Shown: positions 20,656 to 30,599 of the stretch, piece by piece
Position numbering within the stretch: position 1 is the first letter of the stretch
How the letters are laid out: each line of letters opens with the position of its first letter
Source of the DNA: Nematopogon swammerdamellus
Lineage: Eukaryota; Arthropoda; Insecta; Lepidoptera; Adelidae
DNA: 64,000 nt
Direction: 5' to 3'
Assembly (NCBI GenBank): GCA_946902875.1
Contig: OX336345.1
Span: 3,813,395 to 3,877,394, forward strand
Notes under the pieces: model-generated
What the model was told of the DNA's origin: nothing
Databases searched by the model: none
What the model saw: only the letters and a program-made list of their open reading frames with translations
Position numbers and translations under genes: made by a program

Positions 20656-20940
20656 ACAAGCAATGTGCGTCCAATATCATACTTTAAGTTGCAACCTGAA
20701 CCTTGCTTTTTATTTCAGTCTTATTAGAACACTGCTTCCCGGTTCAAAATATACTCGTAGATTTAAATAAAACACGTTTAATATGCATTATGGCTTATTA
20801 TATTGCATTTATAAGCATCTTAAATAAAAGTAATATAAGTCCGAAATCTTTTTTAAAATAAAGTTTAAATTTAGAGACAAAAATTTAAATCAAACAACAC
20901 AAATAAAAATTTAATCCTTGTATTCCAGATAGTGCTATGT
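20656..20940. other. AT-rich unique DNA
   Basis: Nothing recognised. A TTTTTATTTCAG acceptor-like string at 20707-20718 has no matching donor or open frame. Confidence 0.35.
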
Positions 20941-21108
20941 GTCGTGTCGGCTACACTGAACTTGACGCAAAACACGAACTATTTAATAGCCGTTTCATCC
21001 GACCTTTCCTTCGGTGCGGTGGTACCAACCCGGGCGGGTCAAACCCTACCACCTAGTAAGGTAAGAAGGGGAGGGGTTACAGTTATACATGGAATCCGAA
21101 CCACGGTC
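20941..21108 (-). mobile_element. family A SINE, central part
   Basis: GTCGGCTACACTGAACTTGA, ATAGCCGTTTCATCCGACC, GGTACCAACCCGGGCGGGTC, CTACCACCTAGTAAGGTAAG and GGAATCCGAACCACGGTC. Both the 3' end and the A-box part are missing. It abuts the 245-bp tandem array. Confidence 0.8.
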
Positions 21109-21112
21109 TACG

Positions 21113-21995
21113 GTCCACGGAATGTAAGTCGCGTCGCTCCATCCTCCCCGGTGCCACTCCACCAGATAGTTGGTCCGAAAATAATGTTGCTCCAATGTAG
21201 AGTTGAGGCTAGATGTCTGTATTACGGTTTAATGGCCCTCTTAATTAATCCTTACTTCTTCTGGAGGCGGGATATCTGACATGCGTCACCTCAAGACTAA
21301 GCGGTAGTTCCGCCACTGCGACACTGGCCGACTGTTGAGAGACACTCAGCTCAGTCGCTCGAGGAATGTAAGTCGCGTCGCTCCATCCTCCCCGCCGCCG
21401 CCACCACTCCACCAGATAGTTGCTCCGAAAAGAATGTTGCTCCATTGTAGAGTTGAGGCTAGATGTCTGTATTACGGTTTAATGGCCGTCTTAAATTATC
21501 CGTTACTTCTTCTGGAGGCGGGGTATCTGAGATGCGAGAGACTAACTGGTAGTTCCGCCACTGCGACACTGGCCGACTGTTGAGAGACACTCAGCTCAGT
21601 CGCTCGAGGAATGTAAGTCGCGTCGCTCCATCCTCCCCGCCGCCGCCACCACTCCACCAGATAGTTGCTCCGAAAAGAATGTTGCTCCATTGTAGAGTTG
21701 AGGCTAGATGTCTGTATTACGGTTTAATGGCCGTCTTAAATTATCCGTTACTTCTTCTGGAGGCGGGGTATCTGAGATGCGAGAGACTAACTGGTAGTTC
21801 CGCCACTGCGACACTGGCCGACTGTTGTGAGACACTCAGCTCAGTCGCTCGAGGAATGTAAGTCGCGTCGCTCCATCGTCTCCGCCGCCACTCCACCAGA
21901 TAGTTGCTCCGAAAAGAATGTTGCTCCAATGTAGAGTTGAGGCTAGATGTCTGTATTACGGTTTACTCACCGTCTTAATTAATCGTTACTTCTTT
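21113..21995 (+). repeat. tandem array, about 3.6 copies of a 245-bp unit
   Basis: AATGTAAGTCGCGTCGCTCC begins copies at 21121, 21365, 21610 and 21855 (spacing 244, 245, 245). Copies 2 and 3 are nearly identical. The last stops after GTCTTAATTAATCG. Internal CCGCCGCCACC lengths vary between copies. An ORF recurs in each unit but breaks and shifts between copies, so I treat the array as non-coding satellite-like DNA. Confidence 0.95.
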
Positions 21996-23192
21996 AGCTA
22001 GCAGACGAAATGGCTATTTATATTGATATAAATTGAAATTCTCATTTAAAAAACGTTCAAGTATGATTCGAACTCGCGTGGAGAGTTTCCCGTACTACTT
22101 CGTTTTCCGTCAGAACTTTAGGACTTAGGTCCAGTAGATTCTGAGAAAATATGCTGTGATAGACCGACACGGACAGACATACACAAAGGCGATCCTATAA
22201 GGTTTCCGTTTTTCCCTCTTTTGAGATACGGAACTTCTTTTGATGGCTGGCCCTGGAGTGATGCTCGTGAACGGGTGCTGTTTGCGGAGACTGGCCCGCT
22301 CCAATTGGCTCCATCATGTTATTTGAATGGTTTACGCTTATGGAAAAGAAATGTTGTATTTGTAAAACATTTTTAGAAAAAACTATGACACGTACTGTGT
22401 ACGCAGTGGCAAACACTTTTTTCTAAATGTAGACACTTAGTCTAAAAAAAAGTATCCAGCGAAGTTCCACAATCGAACTGGCAAAATGCTAAATGTTAAA
22501 TTATAAGGAATCCGACTGCAGTGTACGGTCTATTCTATGGATGATGAATAAAGAATAAATAAATAATATAGGAACCTTAATAAGGAGTTCTCGAGACATT
22601 ACCAAACTATACAATTCACAATTAAATTATTGTGCACTCGAAAACATAATTTATGACATCGTTAGATAATTTATAACAGTAAACAGTTCTTGAACGATCG
22701 ACTTCATCTCCACGTGTGTATTCAGATCGGAATAGCGCATAAAATTTAACGACGCGAGCATTAGGTAGGTAATTCTGTTTGAGATATCGATCACAGTCGT
22801 GCCAGAGCGCGCGTATAAACTCCTGCCTCAACAAACGAGACGATAAAAAAAAATAACAAATAACTATGAATGTTTGCATCTCCGCCATAATTAGGTATAA
22901 TAAAGATAATAGGAAGGAAGGTGAGGTGGTAACATGGCCCGGCCGCTATTTTGTCTAGCGATGTAAACGTTTATAATCATAAGAGATATTTATGGGTTTA
23001 TCAACCCCGCGGGAACGAGGCTCGCGCGCGCTCTGCCCGCGATGTGCGGCGCGCGGTGCGCACACTGCGACCGCTGCTCTGTCTGTCGAGTAACGCTCAT
23101 CCATTTTGGAGGCTCGAGCCAAGTCTAGAAATAATATCGACCTGTCGAGGAAGTTAAAGGAAAGTGCACAAGGACTAAATTATTATTCTTAT
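21996..23192. other. mostly unique DNA with one possible family D end
   Basis: ACAGACATACACAAAGGCGA, AAGGTTTCCGTTTTTCC and GATACGGAAC at 22160-22232 look like a degraded family D-type terminus. The rest, including GC-rich 22995-23075, has no recognised repeat or gene. Confidence 0.4.
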
Positions 23193-23372
23193 TACTAGCT
23201 TTTGCCCGAGGCTTCGCTCGCGTGAAATTCGTATTTAAAAAGAAAGAAGTAAGTAATCCCACTACCGTACCTTTATTTCGGCGCGCGGAACAATCCCGCG
23301 CGAACCGAAACTGAATTTTATTTAGCCTATCCTGTGTTTCGTATAGGTAAATGTGCTTGTACCATTGATTTT
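23193..23372 (+). mobile_element. family G repeat, copy 4, 3' truncated
   Basis: ACTAGCTTTTGCCCGAGGCT, TCGTATTTAAAAAGAAAG, TACCTTTATTTCGGCGCGCG and TAGCCTATCCTGTGTTTC, ending after AATGTGCTTGTAC. Similarity then stops. Confidence 0.75.
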
Positions 23373-23822
23373 ATAACCCTGTCGGGACAGATAGACCACT
23401 CCATATAACAAATTTGGTAACGTTGTAAATCGTAAAACCAACAGAGGGCGTTAATAATTTTTCTTGATGTTGTCGTAAAACAAACAGGTGGCGTTAATGT
23501 TTGTTAATACTTCTATACTAAGGGCGCTATCTAGTTGAAATACAACATGTATCTAGGTACCTTTAATTGTCACTAGGCTGTAGAATTACTGCTACTAGAC
23601 AAAAGATGGCGCTTTCATTTATATTTATAAAGAACATTATTTATGTAAATTCCAAAATTTTTAATTATATTTGAATAATAAAATTATGACAATTTACAAT
23701 TAAACTAACACTTCTTATCAAATTAAATAAAATAAAAAAATGTTTTGAAAATTATTTGGTATACGGAACAAAATATTATTATGATTGTAATTTCCTGTTT
23801 GTGCGCTTTTAATAGATAGATC

Positions 23823-23877
23823 CACACAGAGCACGGAATACCCCCGCGCGCGCGCGCGCGGTATTCCGTGCTCTGTG
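23823..23877. mobile_element. 55-bp palindromic mini-MITE of hAT type
   Basis: CACAGAGCACGGAATACC and its exact inverse at 23860-23877 (GGTATTCCGTGCTCTGTG) enclose a (CG)n loop. The ends match the MITE at 10076-10364. Flanks GATAGATC (23815-23822) and GATAGAAC (23878-23885) agree at seven of eight bases, so it appears to have inserted as a unit with an 8-bp duplication. Confidence 0.75.
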
Positions 23878-23970
23878 GATAGAACGTATTTATTTAGTTG
23901 AACAGTTAAACAAATACTCGTCACTCTTCATTCTAATAATGTCAGCATTGTATGTAAAAAAAAAAATATG

Positions 23971-24450
23971 AAAACTGCCTTAAAAAATTTATGAAATTAA
24001 AAAAATCGAACCCTAGAGTTGAAGGCGGTGCTAAAGAAGGCTACACAAATCACAAAGGATATCATCCACGCATGTTTTCTTTCATGTATCATTTTTGCTT
24101 GCTTTAGCACCGCCTTCAACTCTAGGGTTCGATTTTTTTTATTTCATACATTTTTGAAGGCGGTTTTTATATATTTTTTTAAATAGTTTTTTATTTCACA
24201 GTTTTTTTTGGAATTTTTTGCTATTAATGTACTCGGCGGAATCGCTCGACCTTCGGCCTCGCGATTCCGCCTCGCTTTCCAATCTGATCTCGACCAAATT
24301 AAAATGGAACCACGTCATGGTTATCCCCTTTCAAACAAAAAAAAAGAATTTTCAAAATCGGCCCACAATAATTGACGGAGTAATCGCGTAACAAACATCC
24401 AAAAAAAGAAAACATACCGTCGAATTGAGAATCTCCTAGGTCTAAAGTAA
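23971..24450 (+). mobile_element. family H repeat with palindrome, copy 2
   Basis: Arms at 23971-24036 and 24102-24167 (core AACCCTAGAGTTGAAGGCGG) with a 65-bp loop, longer and different from the loop in copy 1. Downstream GTACTCGGCGGAATCGCTCG, CTCGCGATTCCGCCTCGC and AAAATCGGCCCACAATAATT match copy 1 in order. Confidence 0.85.
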
Positions 24451-25041
24451 ATTGCTCGTGATGACAAATTCAACGAGCCCAAACACGATGGGTTTATCAT
24501 GTGTAGTTTAGGAGTTCCTATGGCCACCTTCCGTCTCCATCATCAGACCAGCTCGATGGTACTCGTACTCGTATTATAATATATTAAACGCATCTGGCCG
24601 GTCGGAAAAGATTTCAAATTTAGAATATTCATGAAACAAGGGTCCGAATATGAATGACAATATCGATTCATGTATTTCAATACAATGACAGAGAAAATTT
24701 CAAAATATTAGGTACCTATTCTACCTATTTAATACTTTTTAGTTCTAGTTTATTTTTTTTAAGTCGGTTTTATATTTTTAAAACAATATTACATAAAAAA
24801 CAATAATCGAAATGGAATAATCGAAATCGGTTGAAGTGGTACAGAATTATTCGCCATGTGTCAAACTGCAAATTGCTGAAAAAGCCCACATCACAAAAGT
24901 TTTGCTGAAGGTAACCACACACCAATAGTATTTTGTTGCTTTTTCATAAACCGCTCAATCAATTTCAATAAAATTTCAATGGGAGCACCTCTGAAGTATG
25001 ACCTACCAAACAAAAAAAGAATTTTCAAAATCAGCCCACAA
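24451..25041. other. AT-rich DNA ending in a family H-like fragment
   Basis: AAAAAAAGAATTTTCAAAAT then CAGCCCACAATTAA at 25012-25045 matches the family H interior at 24339-24373, so the piggyBac element seems to sit inside an old H copy. Elsewhere no gene was recognised. Confidence 0.5.
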
Positions 25042-25045
25042 TTAA

Positions 25046-26349
25046 CACGTTGAACGCCATACGACCCACCGGTGGGCCTAGCGTACTTTTCGGTTCGGGC
25101 CAAGCCAAACTCATTATATCCGTAATTTTCATCAACTTGAGATTTTCATCACAAAGTTTATAAAATGCGGTAATTTGTAAGGAAAATAAAAATTTGCGAC
25201 TTTTACCGTCTAATTTTCGAGATATAGCAGAAGGCTCACGGGTGGATCGTGTGGCCTCCTATGAAGGATTTGTATTTTTCTGTTGGCTGGGGCCGCGGGG
25301 TCACGCCGCGGCCCACCCGTTGCGCGCGCGCCGCGGACGCAGCGATCAATCCCGGTCCGGCTGCGTCGACAATTGAGGATGTTTTACGCTTTTCTCGCCA
25401 AAAATGATTATTTTGAAGATTTCGAGTTAACACAAGAAGCGCTAACGCAGTTAGAAAACATCGAGATAGATCTTCTGAACCGTAGTTTCGGAATAGATTC
25501 TATGAAGACTTAGTTCAACCAACGAAAAGAAGATGCTGTCGAATTCTTTTGTCGGAGAGTGAGGATAGCGACTATGAAATGCATATAGAAAGACGGAAGA
25601 GAATGAAACACACTCTGGAAAGGAAAGAGGGATTGGCCAGAAAAGTGAGAAGAACATGTCACCAATGTTATGCAAAGAACGTACCAATAATGGGTAGCAA
25701 ACAGGCTAAAACCAAGTCGAAAAAAGTATCCACTTATTGCCAAAGCAGCCCAACTAAACCATTCCTTTGTTTGCCTTGTTTTAACATGACTCACGGATAA
25801 TTCTTTATTGTTTATGGTTAAACCCTTTGGGGTTAAGATGATTGATTATTTTAAATAATGAAGTGTCATAATGTTGTGATTGTTCAATTTCATAAATATT
25901 TTGTTTTGTTCAATTTCATAAATTATTTTCGTAATAAATAATGTCTTCTTATTTGGCAATGAAGAAAATTTTATGTTCATTTTTATTTTGACGAATATTT
26001 TCTTATTATTTTCTGGTTTTATTAATTCTATTAATACAAATATTATTTTCTACCTTATCGTTAAGAGCAGCCCTAGCATCGTTACAATTAACTTAATAAA
26101 AAACTACAAGTTTCTATTGGATTTGAAAACCACGCCGTCCGCTTCGACTACAAGGCCATGCGGCTCACTTCCATATTGGCTTTGTAGCTGCGCTCTGTGG
26201 CTTGTAGGAAGCGTTTACGTAGGCCCTCTCACGCGGCTCACCGGTGACCCCCATGCCCTGAATGGTTCAGTAAGGAAAGGCTCACCGGTGAGCGGTGAGC
26301 CCCGTGGCCCAAACGGAAATACTGGATTTTTCATGTGGCGTTGAACGTG
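25046..26349 (+). mobile_element. piggyBac-type element, internally deleted (1304 bp)
   Basis: TTAA at 25042-25045 precedes the left end CACGTTGAACGCCA. The right end TGGCGTTGAACGTG (26336-26349) is its inverse at 13 of 14 bases. Subterminal CCACCGGTGGG and CTCACCGGTGAG motifs lie near the two ends. The right flank is TAAG, not TTAA, so that copy of the target has mutated. The interior carries the N- and C-terminal parts of a piggyBac transposase. Confidence 0.85.
25379..25800 (+). pseudogene. piggyBac transposase relic (N-terminal and C-terminal Cys-rich parts)
   Basis: The first part (25379-25513) reads YFEDFELTQEALTQLENIEI, an acidic N-terminal leader type of piggyBac-like proteins, and ends at a stop. 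A second frame from 25549 reads SESEDSDYE and then, directly, RRTCHQCYAKN...TYCQSSPTKPFLCLPCFNMTHG. The CxxC...C...CxxCF..H order is the C-terminal Cys-rich domain that binds the transposon ends in this family. The whole catalytic DDD core is absent, removed by a deletion of several hundred codons, and the two parts are out of frame. It cannot be an active transposase. An AATAAA lies downstream near 25935. Family assignment rests on the termini plus the Cys pattern. Confidence 0.8.
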
Positions 26350-26436
26350 TAAGATTGTAATTTCCTGTTTGCGGTTTTACTCCGGTCCAAAGAATTTACA
26401 AACTCTTTGGTTGTACTTGGGTTGTACCTAGCTCCG

Positions 26437-26607
26437 CTTATTTGTTGTTATATCCGCTATAGTAACACATATTCTGTGAAAATTTCAACGGGCTTCCTAT
26501 TACGGTTCAAGAGATACAGCCCTCGGATAGACAAACGGACGGACGGACAGACAGACTGCGGAGGCTTAGTAATAGGCTTCCGTACAGGGATACGGAAACC
26601 TAAAAAT
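26437..26607 (-). mobile_element. family D repeat, copy 3, one end only
   Basis: CTTATTTGTTGTTATATCCG, TCTGTGAAAATTTCAACGGG, TATTACGGTTCAAGAGATAC, (GGAC)n and GGATACGGAAACCTAAAAAT, the reverse of the family start. The GAGTTCGACTCGCAC end is missing. Confidence 0.75.
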
Positions 26608-26800
26608 AAGGGGTGAAATAGGGGTGAAAGTTTTTGTATGGGGAATCCATGATTTCTCTAGGTAAGGATATGAAAATTTATTATCTAGTCTTTTGGCACA
26701 GATTACTCAATAGTTACTGCTTTTGGTAAGAAATAATGAATAATGGTCAGGAAGAGGAAGGGGGAGAGAAAAGAAGGGGGAGTGGGTGGGAGGTACGTTT

Positions 26801-27118
26801 GTCAGCCTGGGTAGCTCAGTGGTGCAGGCAACCCTGGGCGCGGTCAACACTTGGATGGGTGACCGCTCGACCATTTGAGGCTGACCGTGGTTCGGATTCC
26901 ACGTAAAACTGTAGCACCCTTCCCTTCTTACCTTACTAGGGTTGGTACCACCGCACTGAATAAAACGTATGTCGAAACGGCTATGTAAATCAAAGAGATT
27001 TGATGTAAATAGTTTTTTCGTTTTTTTTCGTCCAGTTCAGTATAGCCGGCACGACATGTCCGACATCACGGATGTTGTAGGTGATGTATCCAACCATGTC
27101 AGTTTCCATAAAAAAAAG
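26801..27118 (+). mobile_element. family A SINE with tRNA/5S head, plus-strand copy
   Basis: A box TAGCTCAGTGG at 26812-26822. The 5S-like part CTGGGCGCGGTCAACACTTG then GATGGGTGACCGC lies at 26835-26866. B box GGTTCGGATTCC at 26889-26900. The body CCTTCTTACCTTACTAGG, GGTACCACCGCACTGAATAA follows and the 3' end is ACCATGTCAGTTTCCAT plus A8. The anticodon-arm region is shorter than in the copy at 46081, and the centre is deleted. Confidence 0.92.
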
Positions 27119-27480
27119 AAGAAGAGGAGGAGAGGTATGGAGGGAGGAAGGGTTAGTGAATGAGGGTAGGTGTGGGGGAGGGAGGTAGTAGAGGGAACGA
27201 GGAGGAATGGATATCGAGGGAGTGAGAGGTTGAAAGGGGGAAGGGGCGGGGTAAGAGGGGGTTGCGGACAGGATGAGGGGTAGTAGGGGAGGAATGGAAT
27301 GCGAGGGTGATGGGAAGGAGGGGCGACATGAGGGGAGGAAGGGAAGTAGGGAGAGAGGGAGGGAATGGGCGAAAGGGAAGGTGGCAAAGAGGGGGTCCGT
27401 GAAGGGTGAGGGGAAGGAGGGGAGGAAGGCGGGATCGAGGAGAGAAGACCGGGAGAGAGGTGAGTGAGAGATGGGCGAGG
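27119..27480 (+). repeat. polypurine (GGGA/GGAA-rich) block
   Basis: About 360 bp with very few pyrimidines on the plus strand and many G3 runs, starting at the SINE A tail. The opposite-strand ORFs of 116-130 codons (S/P/L-rich) are artefacts of this composition. It ends near a GGAAGGAATCCCTTCCTTCC hairpin at 27478. Confidence 0.9.
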
Positions 27481-28123
27481 AAGGAATCCCTTCCTTCCTC
27501 CCGAAAAAGATAGAGAATATAAGAGAAGCGATGGTTTATTATCAATTTTGCATTTAAATCAGATTTACTATTTTTTTATTTTATTCGTTGTCGTGTCGTC
27601 GTCGGTAAAATCTACAATTTTACAATTTTATATAAAATATCATTGACTTATATATTCTGTAAAGCTTATCACAAATACATTAAACCCACCCTCTTTTAAT
27701 CTCTTTGGTATAACACCACCAGCAGCATCGTAGATGGAAAATATAGCCCTGGACTCAATTTTTTTTAATTCGGTGCCTGGACTCCCTACTTCATACTCAA
27801 AGACATTTTGTTCATACTTCAACTATTACTAAAACGAGACACCGCGATTATGGTAGTGTGCGTATCGCGTGAATACAGAACCGACCGTCTCAAGAGATCG
27901 CATCGATATTGTGTCACCTTTTTCCACGCGCAGTAACCCGTATCGCTTGCCTGCACGCTCCACGCAAACATTTGCGTGTTCCAAAACAAGCGAACGTCGC
28001 GCGTCGATCGATAAATTACCGCAACGGCTAAAAACTATGGAGGTGGCTTTTTACTTTCGAGCGACTGTAAGGAGAAAGGAAGTATTGTGATCGTCCAAAA
28101 TGTCGAAGTTGAGAATGCGACTG
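27481..28123. other. unique DNA
   Basis: No supported gene. The ORF at 27869-28090 has no domain. Confidence 0.35.
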
Positions 28124-28447
28124 ATTTTTTTTTTTTTTATTGAAACTGTCACGGTTGGCTACATCACCTACAACATCCGTGATGTCAGCCCATAACACCG
28201 GGTGAACTTGGTGCCACGTCAGTGCTTCCCTTCGGTCGTGCCGACTACACTGAACTGGACGGAAAACACAAACTATTTACATAGCCGTTTGGACCGACCT
28301 TTCATTCAGTGCGGTGGTACCAACCCGGGCGGGTTAAACCCTACCACCTAGTAATATAAGAAGGGGGTCATATCCCTTAGTCGCCTTTTACGACATACAC
28401 GGGGAGAGATGCAGTGGGGCTATTCTTTTAAAGTACCGGCCCCACAC
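28124..28447 (-). mobile_element. family A SINE with hairpin head, full length
   Basis: T14 then GAAACTGTCACGGTTGGC at left, CCTTAGTCGCCTTTTACGAC and the hairpin head TTAAAGTACCGGCCCCACAC at right. Same layout as 6422 and 9419. Confidence 0.9.
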
Positions 28448-29257
28448 AGTACAGATTTGGGCTATATATCTGTCAACGATCCCAAAAAAGTGGTTTTGAG
28501 AAACATGTATGTGTGTGTGTGTGTGTGTCCGTCCAGCGACCTTGTGCCTAAACTGCTCAACCGATTTCGTTCAAAATTCGTATTTAGTAGTTTGAAATGA
28601 TAATCTAGGGGTACCTTTTTTAGTTTTTTTTAATTAAAAAAAATAAGGGTAGCTGTTATACAAATTATTTCGTTGAGGTCGATTTTCTTATAAATGGCTA
28701 ACGATTTTTATTATTATTATTATATTTAATCCATCGTGTTTGTTTCCGTTTTCAAAGGTGGTGAGGTAAAAAAATATAATTTTAAAGAAGGTATCTCCAC
28801 TTTATCCTAACCGCACGCGCGTATTTGAATTGCACGCAGGTTTGGTTGGTGGGTATTTTGGTATTTGGCAACTAAAAATATAATAAGAAATAGGCATGCC
28901 ATCTATAGACAAATAGGACAACTTAACTTTGGTCTGACATCTATGATGCAGAAGCGGCGAAATTATACATTTTATCCGCCAAGCTCACGGACTGACAAAA
29001 CATGAAAATATTTATTGGAAAAATTATGAAAACCTTAAAATACACTATTTTGAAATTTCTACTTAATATAAAATAATCTTTAAATTTAACTATGCTGTTC
29101 CCACTTAGCATCGTTCTATAATTAGCAGATTTAAAAATATAATAATTATTTAATTCAAATTCGATACTCCTGGCGCCATCTTAGGACATAATTGAAGACT
29201 AATTTCATGTTACCTTTAAAACATCGCTGACGGTACATCTGACTCCCCCTATAAAAT
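28448..29257. other. AT-rich DNA, a (TG)n run, no gene
   Basis: (TG)9 at about 28508. CCATCTATAGACAAATAGG near 28900 and GGCGCCATCTTAGG near 29173 resemble the NNGATGGCGC motifs in family D but are too short to assign. Confidence 0.35.
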
Positions 29258-29448
29258 CAATGGCTTGTACTAAGTTTTATCGAATTCGGATGATCGGTTT
29301 AAGAGCTATGGAGGAACATACATACATACAGAAAAGATTTCTAAAAATCGTCAATTTAGCTTTAGTATCATACATAGAGTCTACAAACGCAGTATCTCAT
29401 AAAACAAAGTAACTTACTCCATGACCATCCCTTACAGATTTATTATTA
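29258..29448 (+). mobile_element. family G repeat, copy 5, 5' truncated
   Basis: GGCTTGTACTAAGTTTTATC, GAATTCGGATGATCGG, ACATACAGAAAAGATTTC, CATAGAGTCTACAAACGCAG and CCTTACAGATTTATTATTAA, followed by an (ATA)n/(GAT)n tail. Confidence 0.75.
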
Positions 29449-29611
29449 ATAATAATAATATAATAATATTGATGATGATGATATTGATTGATTTTGATGA
29501 TATAGGAAGTATTCTTATTCTTATTTTATCTTCAATTCTCACGCTCAACTCTTTTAGTACTACCTACTTACATTCCACTATATTATCGAATCTCAAACAT
29601 CCAAAGGTTGA

Positions 29612-29735
29612 CTGTAAGAAATCTCTGTAAGGGATAAGTCCGCCTTTGTATCTTATGTAAATTTTCTAATGTAAGTACTTGTTACTGTTTAATGTTTACT
29701 GGAGCAATAAAGCATTTTCTATCTATATATCTAAA
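29612..29735 (+). mobile_element. family E LINE 3' end, copy 1
   Basis: GTAAGAAATCTCTGTAAGGG, ATAAGTCCGCCTTTG, TTTACTGGAGCAATAAAGCA and a TTTTCTATCTATATATC tail. The AATAAAG plus tetranucleotide tail is typical of a LINE 3' end. The upstream frame ends KHPKVDCKKSL, like SKNSKVDWKKFM before the related copy at 59725, so a trace of coding sequence remains. Confidence 0.7.
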
Positions 29736-29748
29736 TCTCTACTATCCA

Positions 29749-29973
29749 CAGGCTGTATCCCATCAATCGGCATAAGCAGAGTAATAGGAGTTGTGCTGCA
29801 GATACTCTTGTAAATTACAGCACAATACCGACCACCGCGTTTAGCCAAGTATTCCGACAATATAGGTAACTATCAAGTAGCAAGTAAGGCACGAAGACCC
29901 ACCCGCTGCATGACTCGGTGGATGGACCGTTCCAAGGTGAGAGGTGGCTATCCAGTCGCCCTTTAACACGGCA
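29749..29973 (-). mobile_element. family C short retroposon, copy 3, head missing
   Basis: Left end CAGGCTGTATCCC is the element's 3' end, followed by CAGCACAATACCGACCACCG, AACTATCAAGTAGCAAGTAA, GACTCGGTGGATGGACCG and GTCGCCCTTTAACACGGCAT. The hairpin head is absent. Confidence 0.8.
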
Positions 29974-30122
29974 TCTTCTTAAGTGTACTTTTACGCTGTA
30001 AGTAGTAGGTAGGTAGGTAAGTAGGTAAATAATAATGTTCTAGGGATCGGTAGTATGGAATAATTATTTATTATAATCCTAATAAATAAAGCTAATTTTC
30101 TACGGGCGAGCGGGGACCGGTC

Positions 30123-30172
30123 ACGTATGTTACACGGTCGGTCGCCGCGGCGACCGACCGTGTAACATACGT
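30123..30172. repeat. 50-bp perfect palindrome
   Basis: Left half ACGTATGTTACACGGTCGGT plus CGCCG (30123-30147) is the exact reverse complement of 30148-30172, with no spacer. GC-rich centre. No target duplication seen at its edges. Confidence 0.98.
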
Positions 30173-30487
30173 CAATAAATGAATGAAGATCCTTATAAAC
30201 CAAGAACCACTTTACCGATTTACGTACGGTTTTCACTGCTATATTCTGTCACTTCTCAAGATGGTTTTGGGCTATAAATCATAACGCTACGTCATCGGGG
30301 GCCTGAGCTGTGAGCAAAAAGTCACGCGAAGCGAAGCCGCATGCAAAATCGAGTATTAAATTTTTGAATGGCTTTGGAAGACGCGTGAGAGTTGTAAGGA
30401 CAGTGATACGCATGTGACGCGGAGATCCGTGATGAAAAGGAAAAAAATATATATCTGCCCGCATCATTCGCGTTCGGCGTCTCCTGC

Positions 30488-30599
30488 GCATGTTTTTTTT
30501 TCGAAACATTACACAAAAACATTTGTTTTCTTACAAATGTGTATGGTCACGCCCCAATGTTTCGATGTTTCTGTGTAATATTTCGAAAAAAAAACATTC
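30488..30599. repeat. inverted repeat with about 34-bp arms
   Basis: CATGTTTTTTTTTCGAAACA plus TTACACAAAAACAT at left is the near-inverse of ATGTTTCTGTGTAATATTTC plus GAAAAAAAAACATTCG at right, around a 40-bp spacer. It could be a small foldback element. Confidence 0.8.

Noticed and set aside
20700..20720. 3' splice site TTTTTATTTCAG
   Set aside because: No donor and no open frame follow within a plausible exon length.
21335..21861. Recurring 82-93-codon ORF in the 245-bp array
   Set aside because: Frame and ends shift between copies, indels in the CCG run are not multiples that keep it, and no domain is seen.
27037..27545. Long S/P/L-rich minus ORFs of 116-130 codons
   Set aside because: They lie in the polypurine block, where pyrimidine-only codons on the minus strand avoid stops.
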